The notes under the pieces were generated by a model. It had not been told where the DNA came from. It did no database searches and saw nothing but the letters and a program-made list of their open reading frames with translations. Positions 10,119-18,537 of a stretch of 64,000 nt of DNA are shown in pieces. Position 1 is the first letter of the stretch, and every line of letters begins with the position of its first letter. Position numbers and translations under genes: made by a program. Origin of the DNA: Bog-473 sp963744935 (lineage in GTDB: Bacteria > Actinomycetota > Acidimicrobiia > Acidimicrobiales > RAAP-2); contig CAVUVM010000012.1 in the NCBI GenBank assembly GCA_963744935.1, positions 186,001 to 250,000 on the forward strand, written 5' to 3'.

Positions 10119-10907
10119 ATGACGGTATCCCTGGACGTAACGAGCCGAACTCAGCACTTCGCCGACGCACTACGCACCGTTGAACCCGACCCGTTTCTGG
10201 TCGGGGCAACCGTCGCTGATGGCATCGCCGGAATCACGATCGTGGTGGCCGAGGACGACCCCACCTGCCGCCGCGCCCTCCAGCACTTCTTGCGCAGGTC
10301 GGGCTACACCGTTGGCGAGGCGGCCACCGTCGCTTCGACGCTCGAGGCGGTGGCCCAGCACGCCGACCTCGTCATCGTTGATCTCGACCAGGACGGCGGC
10401 ACCTCCGAGGCGTTGTCGAGGATCCGCCACCACAGTTCCATCCCCGTCATCGTGTGCTCGGGCCGGGCGTCAGAGCGTGACCGGGTCAGCCTGTTCAATC
10501 TTGGTGCCGACGACTTCTTGTCCAAGCCGTACTCATTCGCCGAGCTCGAGGCCCGGATCAGGGCCGTCCTGCGCCGGGGCACCGGGGCGCCCACGACGAC
10601 CCTCGAGCACGGGGAACTGGTGATCGACTACGGGACGCGCACCGTCACCGTCGGACTGTCCGAGGTCCCGATGACGCGCAAGGAGTTCGACTTGCTCGCG
10701 TTCCTCGCCGCGGCACCGGGAAGAGTCTTCTCGCGCGACGACCTGCTCGAGCGGGTCTGGGGCTCGAACGGACGGTGGCAGGGCCGGTCCACCGTCACCG
10801 AGCACATCCGCCGCGTCCGGCTCAAGATCGAGGCGGACCCGGAGAACCCGCGCTGGATCACGACCATTCGCGGCATCGGCTATCGCTTCGCGGCGCCGGC
10901 GGCCTAG
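10119..10907 (+). CDS. orphan OmpR-type response regulator, paralogue with altered receiver
   Basis: The 262-residue protein shares the whole layout of its upstream neighbour: N-terminal extension, receiver and winged helix (RGIGYRF end). The phospho-acceptor Asp88 remains, but the following loop reads DLDQDGGTSEAL instead of DLGLPGFDGADVL. It is one residue shorter and has lost the conserved Pro. Phosphorylation or its structural response may therefore differ. The DNA-recognition part RSTVTEHIRRVRLKIE is nearly the same, so both probably read similar sites. A 175-bp gap separates the genes; it contains a stem pairing GGTCCG (10041) with CGGACC (10104). Confidence 0.9.
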   Translation: MTVSLDVTSRTQHFADALRTVEPDPFLVGATVADGIAGITIVVAEDDPTCRRALQHFLRRSGYTVGEAATVASTLEAVAQHADLVIVDLDQDGGTSEALSRIRHHSSIPVIVCSGRASERDRVSLFNLGADDFLSKPYSFAELEARIRAVLRRGTGAPTTTLEHGELVIDYGTRTVTVGLSEVPMTRKEFDLLAFLAAAPGRVFSRDDLLERVWGSNGRWQGRSTVTEHIRRVRLKIEADPENPRWITTIRGIGYRFAAPAA

Positions 10908-10927
10908 CCGACGGCGGCCGAGGGCTC

Positions 10928-11512
10928 TCAGCGGACCGCCAGCCAGATCGCCCAGCCCATCAGCCCCGTCAACACGACGGCCGTGACGATGCGCACGGTG
11001 GCGATGTTCACCAGGCGCAAGAGGCTCTGTCCGCTGACGACAGCAAGGCCCGCCACGGCCCAAAGGGCAAGCAGCGCACCAATGCCCACCGAGAGGGCGT
11101 CGTGGTAGTGCGCGGCCAAGTTGGCCGTGAGGATCTGTGTGAGGTCGCCCCACTCGGCTATGAAGATGACGAGGAAGGCGGTCACAGCCGTGCGCCGGTG
11201 CGAAGCCACCTCACGCTCGACCAATGCCTCCTCCTCGCGAGCCTTGGTGGCCTCGCGCAGGGCCAGGATGGCGCCGACGAAGAACATCGCAGCCACGAAT
11301 GCGTCGAGGGCTCGCTGTGGGAGTAGATGGAACAGGGCGACACCGATCGTGACCGCGATCACCACGTGGACGGCAAAGGCAGCCGCTGCGCCCAGCCATA
11401 CCATGAGAGGACGCCCCCGGGTCGACATCACCAATGATGCGAACATCGTCTTGTCCGGGAGCTCGCCCAAGAAGATGATCGGAAACACGGCAACGATGAC
11501 GTCGAACTGCAC
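10928..11512 (-). CDS. GDT1/TMEM165 (UPF0016) family cation transporter
   Basis: This family moves Mn2+ or Ca2+ (cation/H+ exchange) across the membrane. The 194-residue protein has six hydrophobic segments in two repeats. Each repeat carries the diagnostic E-x-G-D type motif: FLGELPDKTMFASL near the start and FIAEWGDLTQILT in the second half. The GTG at 11512 follows AAAGG and gives a family-like N terminus; an upstream GTG at 11566 would add a basic 18-residue leader. It ends 20 bp from the convergent response regulator gene. Confidence 0.9.
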   Translation of the reverse strand: MQFDVIVAVFPIIFLGELPDKTMFASLVMSTRGRPLMVWLGAAAAFAVHVVIAVTIGVALFHLLPQRALDAFVAAMFFVGAILALREATKAREEEALVEREVASHRRTAVTAFLVIFIAEWGDLTQILTANLAAHYHDALSVGIGALLALWAVAGLAVVSGQSLLRLVNIATVRIVTAVVLTGLMGWAIWLAVR

Positions 11513-11647
11513 GGCGACCTTTCTGTCGCGGTTCTGGCGCTGCCGAACGTAGCGTGGCAGGGGCACGGGGCCGTCGCCGCGTCATTCGCCATCGCATAGC
11601 TTGATCAAGGCACCAACAGTGGTGCGTGCAGGCATCGGGGGGCCGAG

Positions 11648-12577
11648 GTGAGCCAGGGAAAGCCACACTGGGTACGCGAGCTGGTGAGACTGCTGCGGGT
11701 CGAACCAGGTACCACGGTGCGGCTCGGTGAGGATTTCGATCCTGCTTTTGTCGCGGACTTCCTCAAGGAGAAAGACGCCCCCACCCTCCTCGAGGAGAGC
11801 GTCAAGCTCGTCTCCTCCTATCAGGTGCGGCTCGCCGCACAGGACACGCATGCACTGCTGCTCTGCCTCCAGGGGCTCGATGCCGCAGGCAAGGACAGCA
11901 CGATTCGCCACGTGATGAGCGGCGTGAACCCGCAGGGTGTACGCGTCACCAGCTTCAAGGAACCCTCGACCGAAGAGCTCAGCCACGACTACCTGTGGCG
12001 CTACTCCCGGCGCCTGCCGGCGCACGGCGAGATCGGTGTCTTCAACCGCTCGCACTATGAGGAGGTGCTGGTCGTCCGGGTGCACCCCGAGCTCCTGGCT
12101 CGCCAACGCCTGACCCCCCGGCCCGACGGCGAGAGCCTCTGGCGGCGCCGCTTCAGGGAGATCAACGACTGGGAGCGCTATGTCAGCGACAACGCCATTC
12201 CCGTGCTGAAGGTCTGCCTCAACGTGTCAAAGGAGGAACAGCGCCTCCGCTTCCTCCGCCGCCTCGACCTCCCTGACCACAACTGGAAGTTCTCGGCCAG
12301 TGACATCCGCGAACGCAGGTACTGGGACGAGTACATGCACGCCTACTCGGAGGTGCTGTCCCACACCAGTACCCGGTGGGCGCCGTGGTACGTCGTCCCG
12401 GCCGACCACAAGTGGTTTGCTCATCTGTGCGTCAGCGCGGTGCTACTCGAGGCCCTGATGGAGCTCGACCCGCAGTTCCCGCCGGTCCCGGCCGAGGAAC
12501 GCCGCGAGGAGGGCGAGGCGAAGGCCGCCCTGTTGGCTGAGGGGCCGGACGGACACGGCGCCGAGGAAGCCGACTAA
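11648..12577 (+). CDS. ppk2: polyphosphate kinase 2 (PPK2) family protein
   Basis: PPK2 enzymes use polyphosphate to phosphorylate AMP, ADP or GDP. The 309-residue protein has the Walker A motif GLDAAGKDST, the Walker B-like VFNRSHYEEVLVVRVHP and the lid region DIRERRYWDEYMHAY followed by WYVVPADHKWF. One PPK2 domain is present, so it is a class I or III enzyme. Nucleotide preference cannot be fixed by eye. The start is GTG. The acidic C-terminal tail overlaps the convergent SDR gene by 4 bp. Confidence 0.93.
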   Translation: MSQGKPHWVRELVRLLRVEPGTTVRLGEDFDPAFVADFLKEKDAPTLLEESVKLVSSYQVRLAAQDTHALLLCLQGLDAAGKDSTIRHVMSGVNPQGVRVTSFKEPSTEELSHDYLWRYSRRLPAHGEIGVFNRSHYEEVLVVRVHPELLARQRLTPRPDGESLWRRRFREINDWERYVSDNAIPVLKVCLNVSKEEQRLRFLRRLDLPDHNWKFSASDIRERRYWDEYMHAYSEVLSHTSTRWAPWYVVPADHKWFAHLCVSAVLLEALMELDPQFPPVPAEERREEGEAKAALLAEGPDGHGAEEAD

Positions 12578-13440
12578 CCCGCCGCCCCACCGCCCCCGTC
12601 GGCGGCAATGGCCTGGTCGAGCATCGAGCGCCCTGTCATCGTGAACACCGTCTCGTCGTCGCACTGGCGCCACAAGTCGAGCAGCTCCAGCGAGACAGGG
12701 TCGCAGCCATAGCGCATCGGTCCCGAGGAGTCGAGGATGGCGTCGACGACGGCGCGTGCAGCCTGCGCCGCATCCACCACACGCGGGTCGGCATGCTCGC
12801 GGCGCAGAGTCTCGGCCACTCCGGCCAGTGAACGGTACTTCTCGAAGCGACCGGCATCCTGTTCGCCCGTGCTGAGCCGGAACATGTCGGTGTCGATGGG
12901 TCCCGGGAGGATCTCGACGACCCGGATGCCAAACGGCGCGACCTCCACTCGGAGACTGTCGTCAAAGGCGGAGACTGCGGCCTTCGACGCCCGGTAGGCG
13001 GAATAGAAGGGGACGGCGGCGATGATCGACGACGAGGTGATCGTGCACGCCACTGAGGGTTGGTTCTCTCGCAAGGTGGGGATGGCGGCCGCAGTGAGCG
13101 CCACGACTCCGAACACGTTGGTTTCGAACAGCCGGCGCCAGTCGTCGAGGACCGCGTGCTCCACTGGCAGATAGTCGGTGTCGATGCCCGCGTTGTTGAC
13201 GAGGACACGCAGGTCCGCAGGGAAGTCGAAGGTCGACGGATCGGTGACGTCGAGGCGCCGGACGGTGATCCGGCCGTCCGTCTCCGCTGCCATGGTTGCG
13301 CCGGCCGCGGGGTCCCGCATGGTGGCCACCGTGTCGAATCCGCGCGCCGCCAGCTCGAGGGCGACCGCCCTTCCAATGCCGCGACTGGCGCCCGTGACGA
13401 GCGCGCTCCCGTGAATGTCCATCCGGCGATTCTTCCTCAT
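12574..13440 (-). CDS. short-chain dehydrogenase/reductase
   Basis: The 288-residue classical SDR has the NAD(P)-binding TGASRGIG, the NNAG strand motif (VLVNNAGIDTDYLP), the catalytic SSSIIAAVPFYSAYRASK (Ser, Tyr, Lys) and PGPIDTDMF. The Arg after the first Gly-rich strand (ATMRDP) suggests NADP preference. The start at 13440 is supported by GAGGAGG eight bases upstream. The substrate is unknown. The gene faces a divergent methyltransferase whose start region is nearly contiguous. Confidence 0.9.
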   Translation of the reverse strand: MRKNRRMDIHGSALVTGASRGIGRAVALELAARGFDTVATMRDPAAGATMAAETDGRITVRRLDVTDPSTFDFPADLRVLVNNAGIDTDYLPVEHAVLDDWRRLFETNVFGVVALTAAAIPTLRENQPSVACTITSSSIIAAVPFYSAYRASKAAVSAFDDSLRVEVAPFGIRVVEILPGPIDTDMFRLSTGEQDAGRFEKYRSLAGVAETLRREHADPRVVDAAQAARAVVDAILDSSGPMRYGCDPVSLELLDLWRQCDDETVFTMTGRSMLDQAIAADGGGGAAG

Positions 13441-13480
13441 GGCGACCTCCTCGCGCCCCCGCGCCGCTAGCGTCTCGCCG

Positions 13481-14101
13481 GTGGGCCTCTACCGCGAGCA
13501 CGTCGTGCCCCGCCTGGTCGACGTCGCGTGTGGCACGGCCGGCTTCGACCGCTGGCGGGCACGCACGACCGAGGGCCTGTCGGGCACGGTGGTCGAGATC
13601 GGCTTCGGCTCCGGCCTGAACCTGCGCCATTACCCGCCCGAGGTCGACGTCGTCCTGGCCGTCGAACCGGCCCGGGTGGCGCGCCGACTCGCCCGACACC
13701 GAATAGAGGAGTCGGCGCTGCGGGTGGAGCACGTCGGGCTCGACGGACAGAAGATCCCTCTCGAGGACGCCTCATGCGACACCGCGCTGTGCACCTTCAC
13801 CCTGTGCACGGTGCCGGACCCGGCGCGGGCATTGGCCGAGGTGCGACGAGTGCTGCGGCCTGGCGGGACCGTCCACTTCTTGGAGCACGGACTCTCGCCG
13901 CACCCGGGGGTGGCGCGCTGGCAGCACCGGCTCGACCCGCTCCAGCGGCGCCTGGCCGACGGCTGTCATCTCACCCGCGACGCCACCACCCTTGTCAGCG
14001 ACGCGGGGTTCGAGCTCCAGTACAGCGAGCAGCAATACGTCCAAGGACCCAAGCCCTGGTGCTGGCTCACCCTAGGGGTCGCGGCGACGCCAGGGGTCTG
14101 A
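13481..14101 (+). CDS. class I SAM-dependent methyltransferase
   Basis: The roughly 206-residue protein has the SAM-binding motif I VVEIGFGSGLNLRHY, the acidic VLAVEPARV of motif II, and the later FTLCTVPDPARALAEVRRVLRPGG, as in UbiE/phospholipid-type Methyltransf_11 enzymes. GTG at 13481 starts the family-like GLYREHVVPRLVDVACG. The frame stays open to an ATG at 13439, which would overlap the start of the divergent SDR, so the longer form is less likely. The substrate is not known. Confidence 0.85.
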   Translation: MGLYREHVVPRLVDVACGTAGFDRWRARTTEGLSGTVVEIGFGSGLNLRHYPPEVDVVLAVEPARVARRLARHRIEESALRVEHVGLDGQKIPLEDASCDTALCTFTLCTVPDPARALAEVRRVLRPGGTVHFLEHGLSPHPGVARWQHRLDPLQRRLADGCHLTRDATTLVSDAGFELQYSEQQYVQGPKPWCWLTLGVAATPGV

Positions 14102-14159
14102 CCGCGCCGTCCGAACGGCCCATCTCCCCGACCCAGTCCCGGCGACCGGCCTCGCTACC

Positions 14160-15665
14160 GTGGAACACCTGATGGTGGGCCGGGGCAACGGGACTGCGAG
14201 CGCACGCGCGGGGCCAGCGAGGGCGGGGGCAGCGGTCCTCGCCGTCGTGGTGGTGCTGGTCGTGGCCGGCTGCGGTGCGAGCGTCGGCACGCAGGAGGGC
14301 AGCGGGCTCGCCGATCCGAGTCGCTCTATGGCCCCCTCCCCCGACTACCTCAACCTGTGCGCACCCGTTGGCACAGACACCACGAGTACCTGCCTGCGCC
14401 TCACCTTGGGGGCCATCGACACCGCCCGCGCCCACGAAGGCGTGCGGCCGATGGCGCTGCCGTCGGACTTCACGCGCCTGAGCGTCCCAGAACAGCTCTT
14501 CGTGGCAGTCGACCGAGAACGCGTCGACCGCGGGCTCGCACCTTTGGCCGGCCTGTCGACAGCGCTCAATGCGAGCGCCCAGCGAGGCGCGGATCATGCA
14601 CAGCTGCCGCGCGCACCGGGTCCCGCCTTCAGCGCAGCCAGCACGGAGTGGATCGGCGCCGTCGACAACGGGCTCGATGCGGACTTCCAGTGGATGTACG
14701 ACGACGGGCCCGACAGCGGCGTCCCCGGCTGCACGGGCAGCAAGACGAGCGACTGCTGGGCCGATCGCGGCATCGTGCTCACCCGTTTCGGGGCACCGGC
14801 ACGCTCCCTCGTGATGGGCGCGGGCTACGACCCCAACGGCGACACCTCTCGCAATAACCGTGGCGGGTCTTCCCTGGCGGCCATGCTCGCCGTCGTCACC
14901 GCGCCGCACGTGACCTACTCCTACACCTGGAAGGAGGCGCTGGCCGCCACCGCGGCCGGGACCCTGCAGCCACTGCAGGGCATCGCCGCCACGGAGTCGG
15001 ACACAGGCATCCCGGACCCCCGCAACAACGTCGCGCCTGTGCCCGACTACACGCGGATTTGCTCTGCCGTCGGTGTCGACGACTCCGCTACCTGCATCAA
15101 CGCCGTCCTGGCCGCCATCAACCACGCTCACGCGCTCGAGGGTGTGCGGCCCATGGTGCTGCCGGTCGGATTCGCGCAAATGACGGTACCCGAGCAGCTC
15201 TTCGTGGCCGTCAACCTCGAACGCGTCGACCGAGACCTACCACCACTCGCCGGAGTGACGGCCGCGCTGGACGACAACGCTCAGCAGGGTGCCAATGATG
15301 CCGACGACCCGCCCGACCCCGGGCGCAGCTATGCGCTCGACGACGCCGAATGGGCCGGCGGCTCCTCGAACGGGCTCGATGCCGTCTACGGCTGGATGTA
15401 CGAGGACGGCTACGACAGCGGCAACCTCGACTGCGTCCGCCGCGGCGCCGCCGGGTGCTGGGGCCATCGCAAGGGACTCCTCGACGACTTCGGCACCGGC
15501 ACGAATGTTGTCATGGGCGCCGCCGTGGACACCTCCGCCGACACCCACCCGGGCGACCGCGGTGGCACGTCCATGGCGGTCACCCTCGCGGTGTCGGCGA
15601 TGCCGGTCCGCTCCTTCGTCTTCACCTGGGCCCAGATCGAGGCCGCGCTCCCTCGCTCTGCATGA
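14160..15665 (+). CDS. secreted lipoprotein with two CAP/SCP-like repeats
   Basis: The 501-residue protein begins with a hydrophobic signal segment ending in a lipobox VVAGC (Cys38), so it should be lipid-anchored outside the cell. It then contains two homologous units of about 200 residues, starting near residues 61 (PDYLNLC) and 294 (PDYTRIC). Each has EGVRPM, PEQLFVAV-x-ERVDR, PLAG and a WMYDDG/WMYEDG segment with paired cysteines. The N-x-x-R...PL...A...A pattern resembles CAP (SCP/PR1) domains; this is inference. A GTG at 14160 or an ATG at 14172 could start it. Confidence 0.75.
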   Translation: MEHLMVGRGNGTASARAGPARAGAAVLAVVVVLVVAGCGASVGTQEGSGLADPSRSMAPSPDYLNLCAPVGTDTTSTCLRLTLGAIDTARAHEGVRPMALPSDFTRLSVPEQLFVAVDRERVDRGLAPLAGLSTALNASAQRGADHAQLPRAPGPAFSAASTEWIGAVDNGLDADFQWMYDDGPDSGVPGCTGSKTSDCWADRGIVLTRFGAPARSLVMGAGYDPNGDTSRNNRGGSSLAAMLAVVTAPHVTYSYTWKEALAATAAGTLQPLQGIAATESDTGIPDPRNNVAPVPDYTRICSAVGVDDSATCINAVLAAINHAHALEGVRPMVLPVGFAQMTVPEQLFVAVNLERVDRDLPPLAGVTAALDDNAQQGANDADDPPDPGRSYALDDAEWAGGSSNGLDAVYGWMYEDGYDSGNLDCVRRGAAGCWGHRKGLLDDFGTGTNVVMGAAVDTSADTHPGDRGGTSMAVTLAVSAMPVRSFVFTWAQIEAALPRSA

Positions 15666-15723
15666 ACCACGCGGCGCCTCGCCGCACCGCCTAAGCCCTG
15701 CCGCGTCCTCCTAGTGTGGCGGC

Positions 15724-16065
15724 GTGTCCCAGCTCTACTTCAACCCTTCGTGCTCGAAGTGCCGCTCCGCGCTCGACCTGCTCGAGGTGCGCGGGATCGA
15801 GGCCGAAGTGGTCCGGTACCTCGAGACCGCCCCGACACGCGCCGACCTCGAAGGGCTGATGGAACTGCTCGGCATCGAGGATCCCCGGGCCATGATGCGC
15901 GCGGCCGAGCCGAGGTACGCCCGGCTGCAGCTCGACGAGGCCTCCGCTGACGAGCTGCTCGACGCCATGACCGCGCACCCGATCCTGTTGGAGCGGCCGA
16001 TCTTCGTCTGCGGCGACAAGGCTGTCATCGGCCGGCCACCCGAACGGGTGCTCGAGCTCCTCTGA
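15724..16065 (+). CDS. arsC: ArsC-family thioredoxin-fold protein (glutaredoxin-dependent arsenate reductase type)
   Basis: The 113-residue protein has the ArsC fold with the catalytic Cys10 in NPSCSKCRSAL and the conserved C-terminal HPILLERPIFVCGDKAVIGRPPERVLELL, where the Arg of LLERP helps bind arsenate. A second cysteine (Cys13) gives a CxxC, usually CxxS in this group, so an intramolecular disulfide is possible. No ars operon genes are adjacent; function as arsenate reductase is likely by family but not proven by context. The start is GTG. Confidence 0.85.
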   Translation: MSQLYFNPSCSKCRSALDLLEVRGIEAEVVRYLETAPTRADLEGLMELLGIEDPRAMMRAAEPRYARLQLDEASADELLDAMTAHPILLERPIFVCGDKAVIGRPPERVLELL

Positions 16066-16068
16066 CCG

Positions 16069-16097
16069 GCGGCGGGAGCGTCCCCCTCCCCCGCCGC
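16069..16097 (+). terminator. GC-rich hairpin after arsC
   Basis: GCGGCGGG (16069-16076) pairs perfectly with CCCGCCGC (16090-16097) just after the arsC stop. There is no clear U-tract, as is common for actinobacterial terminators. Confidence 0.5.
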
Positions 16098-16152
16098 GCC
16101 CGACCTTATGGTTTGGGCGCGCACCGGCGTTGCGCGCCAAGAGGAGGCCCAG

Positions 16153-16614
16153 ATGACGTCGCAGCTACTGATCACCGGTGTCCTCGGTGTAGCGACCACG
16201 GTCGTCGCGTTCGCCGTCAACCGGCACCTCTTCCGCGGCGGCGCTGCCGGCTCGGTGTCACTGCTCGAAGGCGTCTACTACGTGGTCGGCGTCTGCTCCA
16301 TCGTGCTCGGGTGGTACTTCAACGTCCGCTACACCCACCTCTACGGCCACCGGGCCAACTACATCAACTACACCAAGCTGCTGTTCACCAACTGGGCGGC
16401 CGACTCGGCGGCTCAGGACTACATCATCGTCAACGTGGTGCTCATGCCGCTGTGGACCATCGTCGAGGGCACACGGCGCGGTCTGCGCTGGGCGTGGATC
16501 TTCTTCGTGATGAGCCTCTTCACCAGCTTGGCCTTCTCCATCGCGATGTTCCTCGCGTTGATGGAGCGCCAGCTCCGCTACAACCGCGCGCTCGTCCCCT
16601 CCAACACGGCGTAG
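16153..16614 (+). CDS. DUF2834-type four-TM membrane protein
   Basis: The 153-residue protein has about four transmembrane helices (roughly residues 4-22, 38-58, 84-106 and 113-135). The segment YTKLLFTNWAADSAAQDYIIVNVV fits the DUF2834 pattern of a membrane helix pair with a conserved D in the loop. The ATG at 16153 follows GAGGAGG, so the longer frame from 16108 is rejected. The last 37 bp overlap the convergent FAD oxidoreductase gene. Function is unknown. Confidence 0.75.
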   Translation: MTSQLLITGVLGVATTVVAFAVNRHLFRGGAAGSVSLLEGVYYVVGVCSIVLGWYFNVRYTHLYGHRANYINYTKLLFTNWAADSAAQDYIIVNVVLMPLWTIVEGTRRGLRWAWIFFVMSLFTSLAFSIAMFLALMERQLRYNRALVPSNTA

Positions 16615-18146
16615 CCGCAGTTGTAACCCGGGATGAAGGTGACGCCGGGTCCGCCGTGGCACCCGGCCCCGCAGAGATACAGCCCCTCGACCGGCACCGG
16701 GTTGTCGGGCCAGCCCCGGGGCCCGGGCCGGAAGGGCCCCATGAACTCGGGCTGGAGCAGCCCGTGGGTGAAGTCGCCGCCGGTGCACCCGAACATCAGC
16801 TCATAGGTGTAGGCGGGATAGTTGAGCTGGCGCTCCACCAGGTCCGGGAAGTTCGGCGCCACCGCGGCGATCTTGTCCACCATGCGCCGGGCCATCTCGT
16901 CGCGCAGCCGTCCCTGCGCCTCGCGATCGGCACCGATGGGCAGGTAGAAGGCAAAGCTGCTGGCAGCGTGCCTCCCCTCGGGGGCCAGGCTCGGGTCGTC
17001 GAGCGAGGGGATCTGCAGATTGAAGCTCGGCGAGCGCGGCACCTCGCCGCGGACACAGCCCTCGAAGTCGCGCTGCATCTCCTCGGCCGTGCCGAAGAAG
17101 GTCACGTTGCGACCGAGCATGCCCTCGTTGAGCTTTTCGTAGGGCTCGCGGTACTCGGGCAACCCGCGCAGGGCGAAATGCGCCTGGAAGTAGGCGGCCC
17201 GGTGGTCGATGGCCGCCACGCGCCGTGCGAACGCATCGGGAAGCGCCTCGGGGTCGAGCAGCTGGGTGAACGTGGCCGTGGGGTCGAGGTTCGACACGAC
17301 GACCGGCGCGGTGACCACCTCGCCGTCACCGACGTCGACGCCGCGCACCACCCCGTCGTCGACCACGATGCGCGCGACCTTGGTGTGGCGGCGCAGCTCG
17401 CCGCCGTGGTGCTCGAAGAGCGCCAGCAGATGGTCGGCCATGGTGCCCAGCCCACCACGCACCTTCGACATGGTGGCCGTGCCGGGCGAGGCCAACGCGA
17501 ACGCGAGGCACAGCGCGCTCCCCGGTGAGGCCGGCCCGCGGAACGTGGAGTTGACGGCCAAAAAGCTGAGCATGCTCCGGACAGGCGCGTGCTTCGAGCG
17601 GTCGGGCAGGTAGCGGTCGACGACGTCGAGCACGCTGCCGAACATCGCCGTGCGGATCGCCTCCCGCTCCCCCTCGTTGGTGGCGCAGGCCCACATTTCG
17701 TCGAGCGATCGCGGTGGCCGACGCACGTCGAATCGGCCGATGGCCCGCGCCGGGGCCTCCGCCCACGCCGCGACCTCCGCCATCCCGAGAACGGCCTCGA
17801 TCCCGAGCGTCTCACCCAAGTGCTCGAGCAGCCGCTCCGGATCCGAATAGAGGAAGATCGGCGGCTGGTCGTCGCCGGGGCCGATGCTGGCCGACTGCAC
17901 TTCGGGCTCGTAGATGGGACAGGACCCCAAGTCGAGGTCCTCGAAGATCTCGTTCGGGACCGGGAACTGGATCGACCCGGCCAATTCGAAGCGGTAGCCC
18001 CTGATGAGCTCGGTGGTCGAGGCCATCCCGCCGATGAAGTGGTTCTTCTCGAGGCACAGGACGCGCAGCCCGCCCCGCGCCATGACTGCAGCGGCGGTCA
18101 GGCCGTTGTGGCCCGCGCCGATCACGATTGCGTCGTAGTCGGGCAT
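16578..18146 (-). CDS. PYROXD2/phytoene desaturase-like FAD-dependent oxidoreductase
   Basis: The 522-residue flavoprotein starts with the dinucleotide-binding motif DAIVIGAGHNGLTAAAVMARGG and VLCLEKN. It ends with GLYLCGAGCHGGPGVTFIPGYN, the FAD motif of the CrtI/PYROXD2 group. Its best fit by eye is the bacterial PYROXD2-like family rather than true phytoene desaturase, and no carotenoid genes are nearby. The start at 18146 (MPDYDAIV) removes a non-conserved 33-residue extension of the open frame. Confidence 0.88.
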   Translation of the reverse strand: MPDYDAIVIGAGHNGLTAAAVMARGGLRVLCLEKNHFIGGMASTTELIRGYRFELAGSIQFPVPNEIFEDLDLGSCPIYEPEVQSASIGPGDDQPPIFLYSDPERLLEHLGETLGIEAVLGMAEVAAWAEAPARAIGRFDVRRPPRSLDEMWACATNEGEREAIRTAMFGSVLDVVDRYLPDRSKHAPVRSMLSFLAVNSTFRGPASPGSALCLAFALASPGTATMSKVRGGLGTMADHLLALFEHHGGELRRHTKVARIVVDDGVVRGVDVGDGEVVTAPVVVSNLDPTATFTQLLDPEALPDAFARRVAAIDHRAAYFQAHFALRGLPEYREPYEKLNEGMLGRNVTFFGTAEEMQRDFEGCVRGEVPRSPSFNLQIPSLDDPSLAPEGRHAASSFAFYLPIGADREAQGRLRDEMARRMVDKIAAVAPNFPDLVERQLNYPAYTYELMFGCTGGDFTHGLLQPEFMGPFRPGPRGWPDNPVPVEGLYLCGAGCHGGPGVTFIPGYNCGYAVLEGTSARL

Positions 18147-18306
18147 CGGGACGGGACTGTAGCGACCATCTGTCACCTCTGCCGGTCCGTACGACCACTG
18201 CCGGCGTTCCCACCGCAGTGCTGCGGCGCCGATGATTCGGCGCATCTATCGTGGGCAATGCACCTGCAGAGCACCCCAGTACAGCTCTTGGACAAAGGGA
18301 GGAAGC

Positions 18307-18537
18307 ATGAGCCAGTCAGCGAACGAGTCGCCCGACGCCGGAGCCGAGGAGGTCGACGAGGCGACCAGGATCGAGGAGGAGCGCGAGGCCACGGCACCGC
18401 ACGCCGCAGACCGGCCGCCCACGGCCGAGGAGGAGGCGGCGGCCGAGGGCAACGAGCTCGATCCCGCGGTGGCCGACCACGAGCGCGAGATGGACAGGAT
18501 CGGTGCCGAGGTCAAAGGCGAAGGCGAGATCGACTGA
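18307..18537 (+). CDS. small acidic protein, unknown function
   Basis: The 76-residue, very acidic, Glu/Ala-rich protein is probably disordered. It has a strong ribosome binding site (GGGAGGAAGC before ATG), which argues for real expression. Its 3' end overlaps the convergent permease gene by 26 bp. I recognise no domain. Confidence 0.6.
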   Translation: MSQSANESPDAGAEEVDEATRIEEEREATAPHAADRPPTAEEEAAAEGNELDPAVADHEREMDRIGAEVKGEGEID

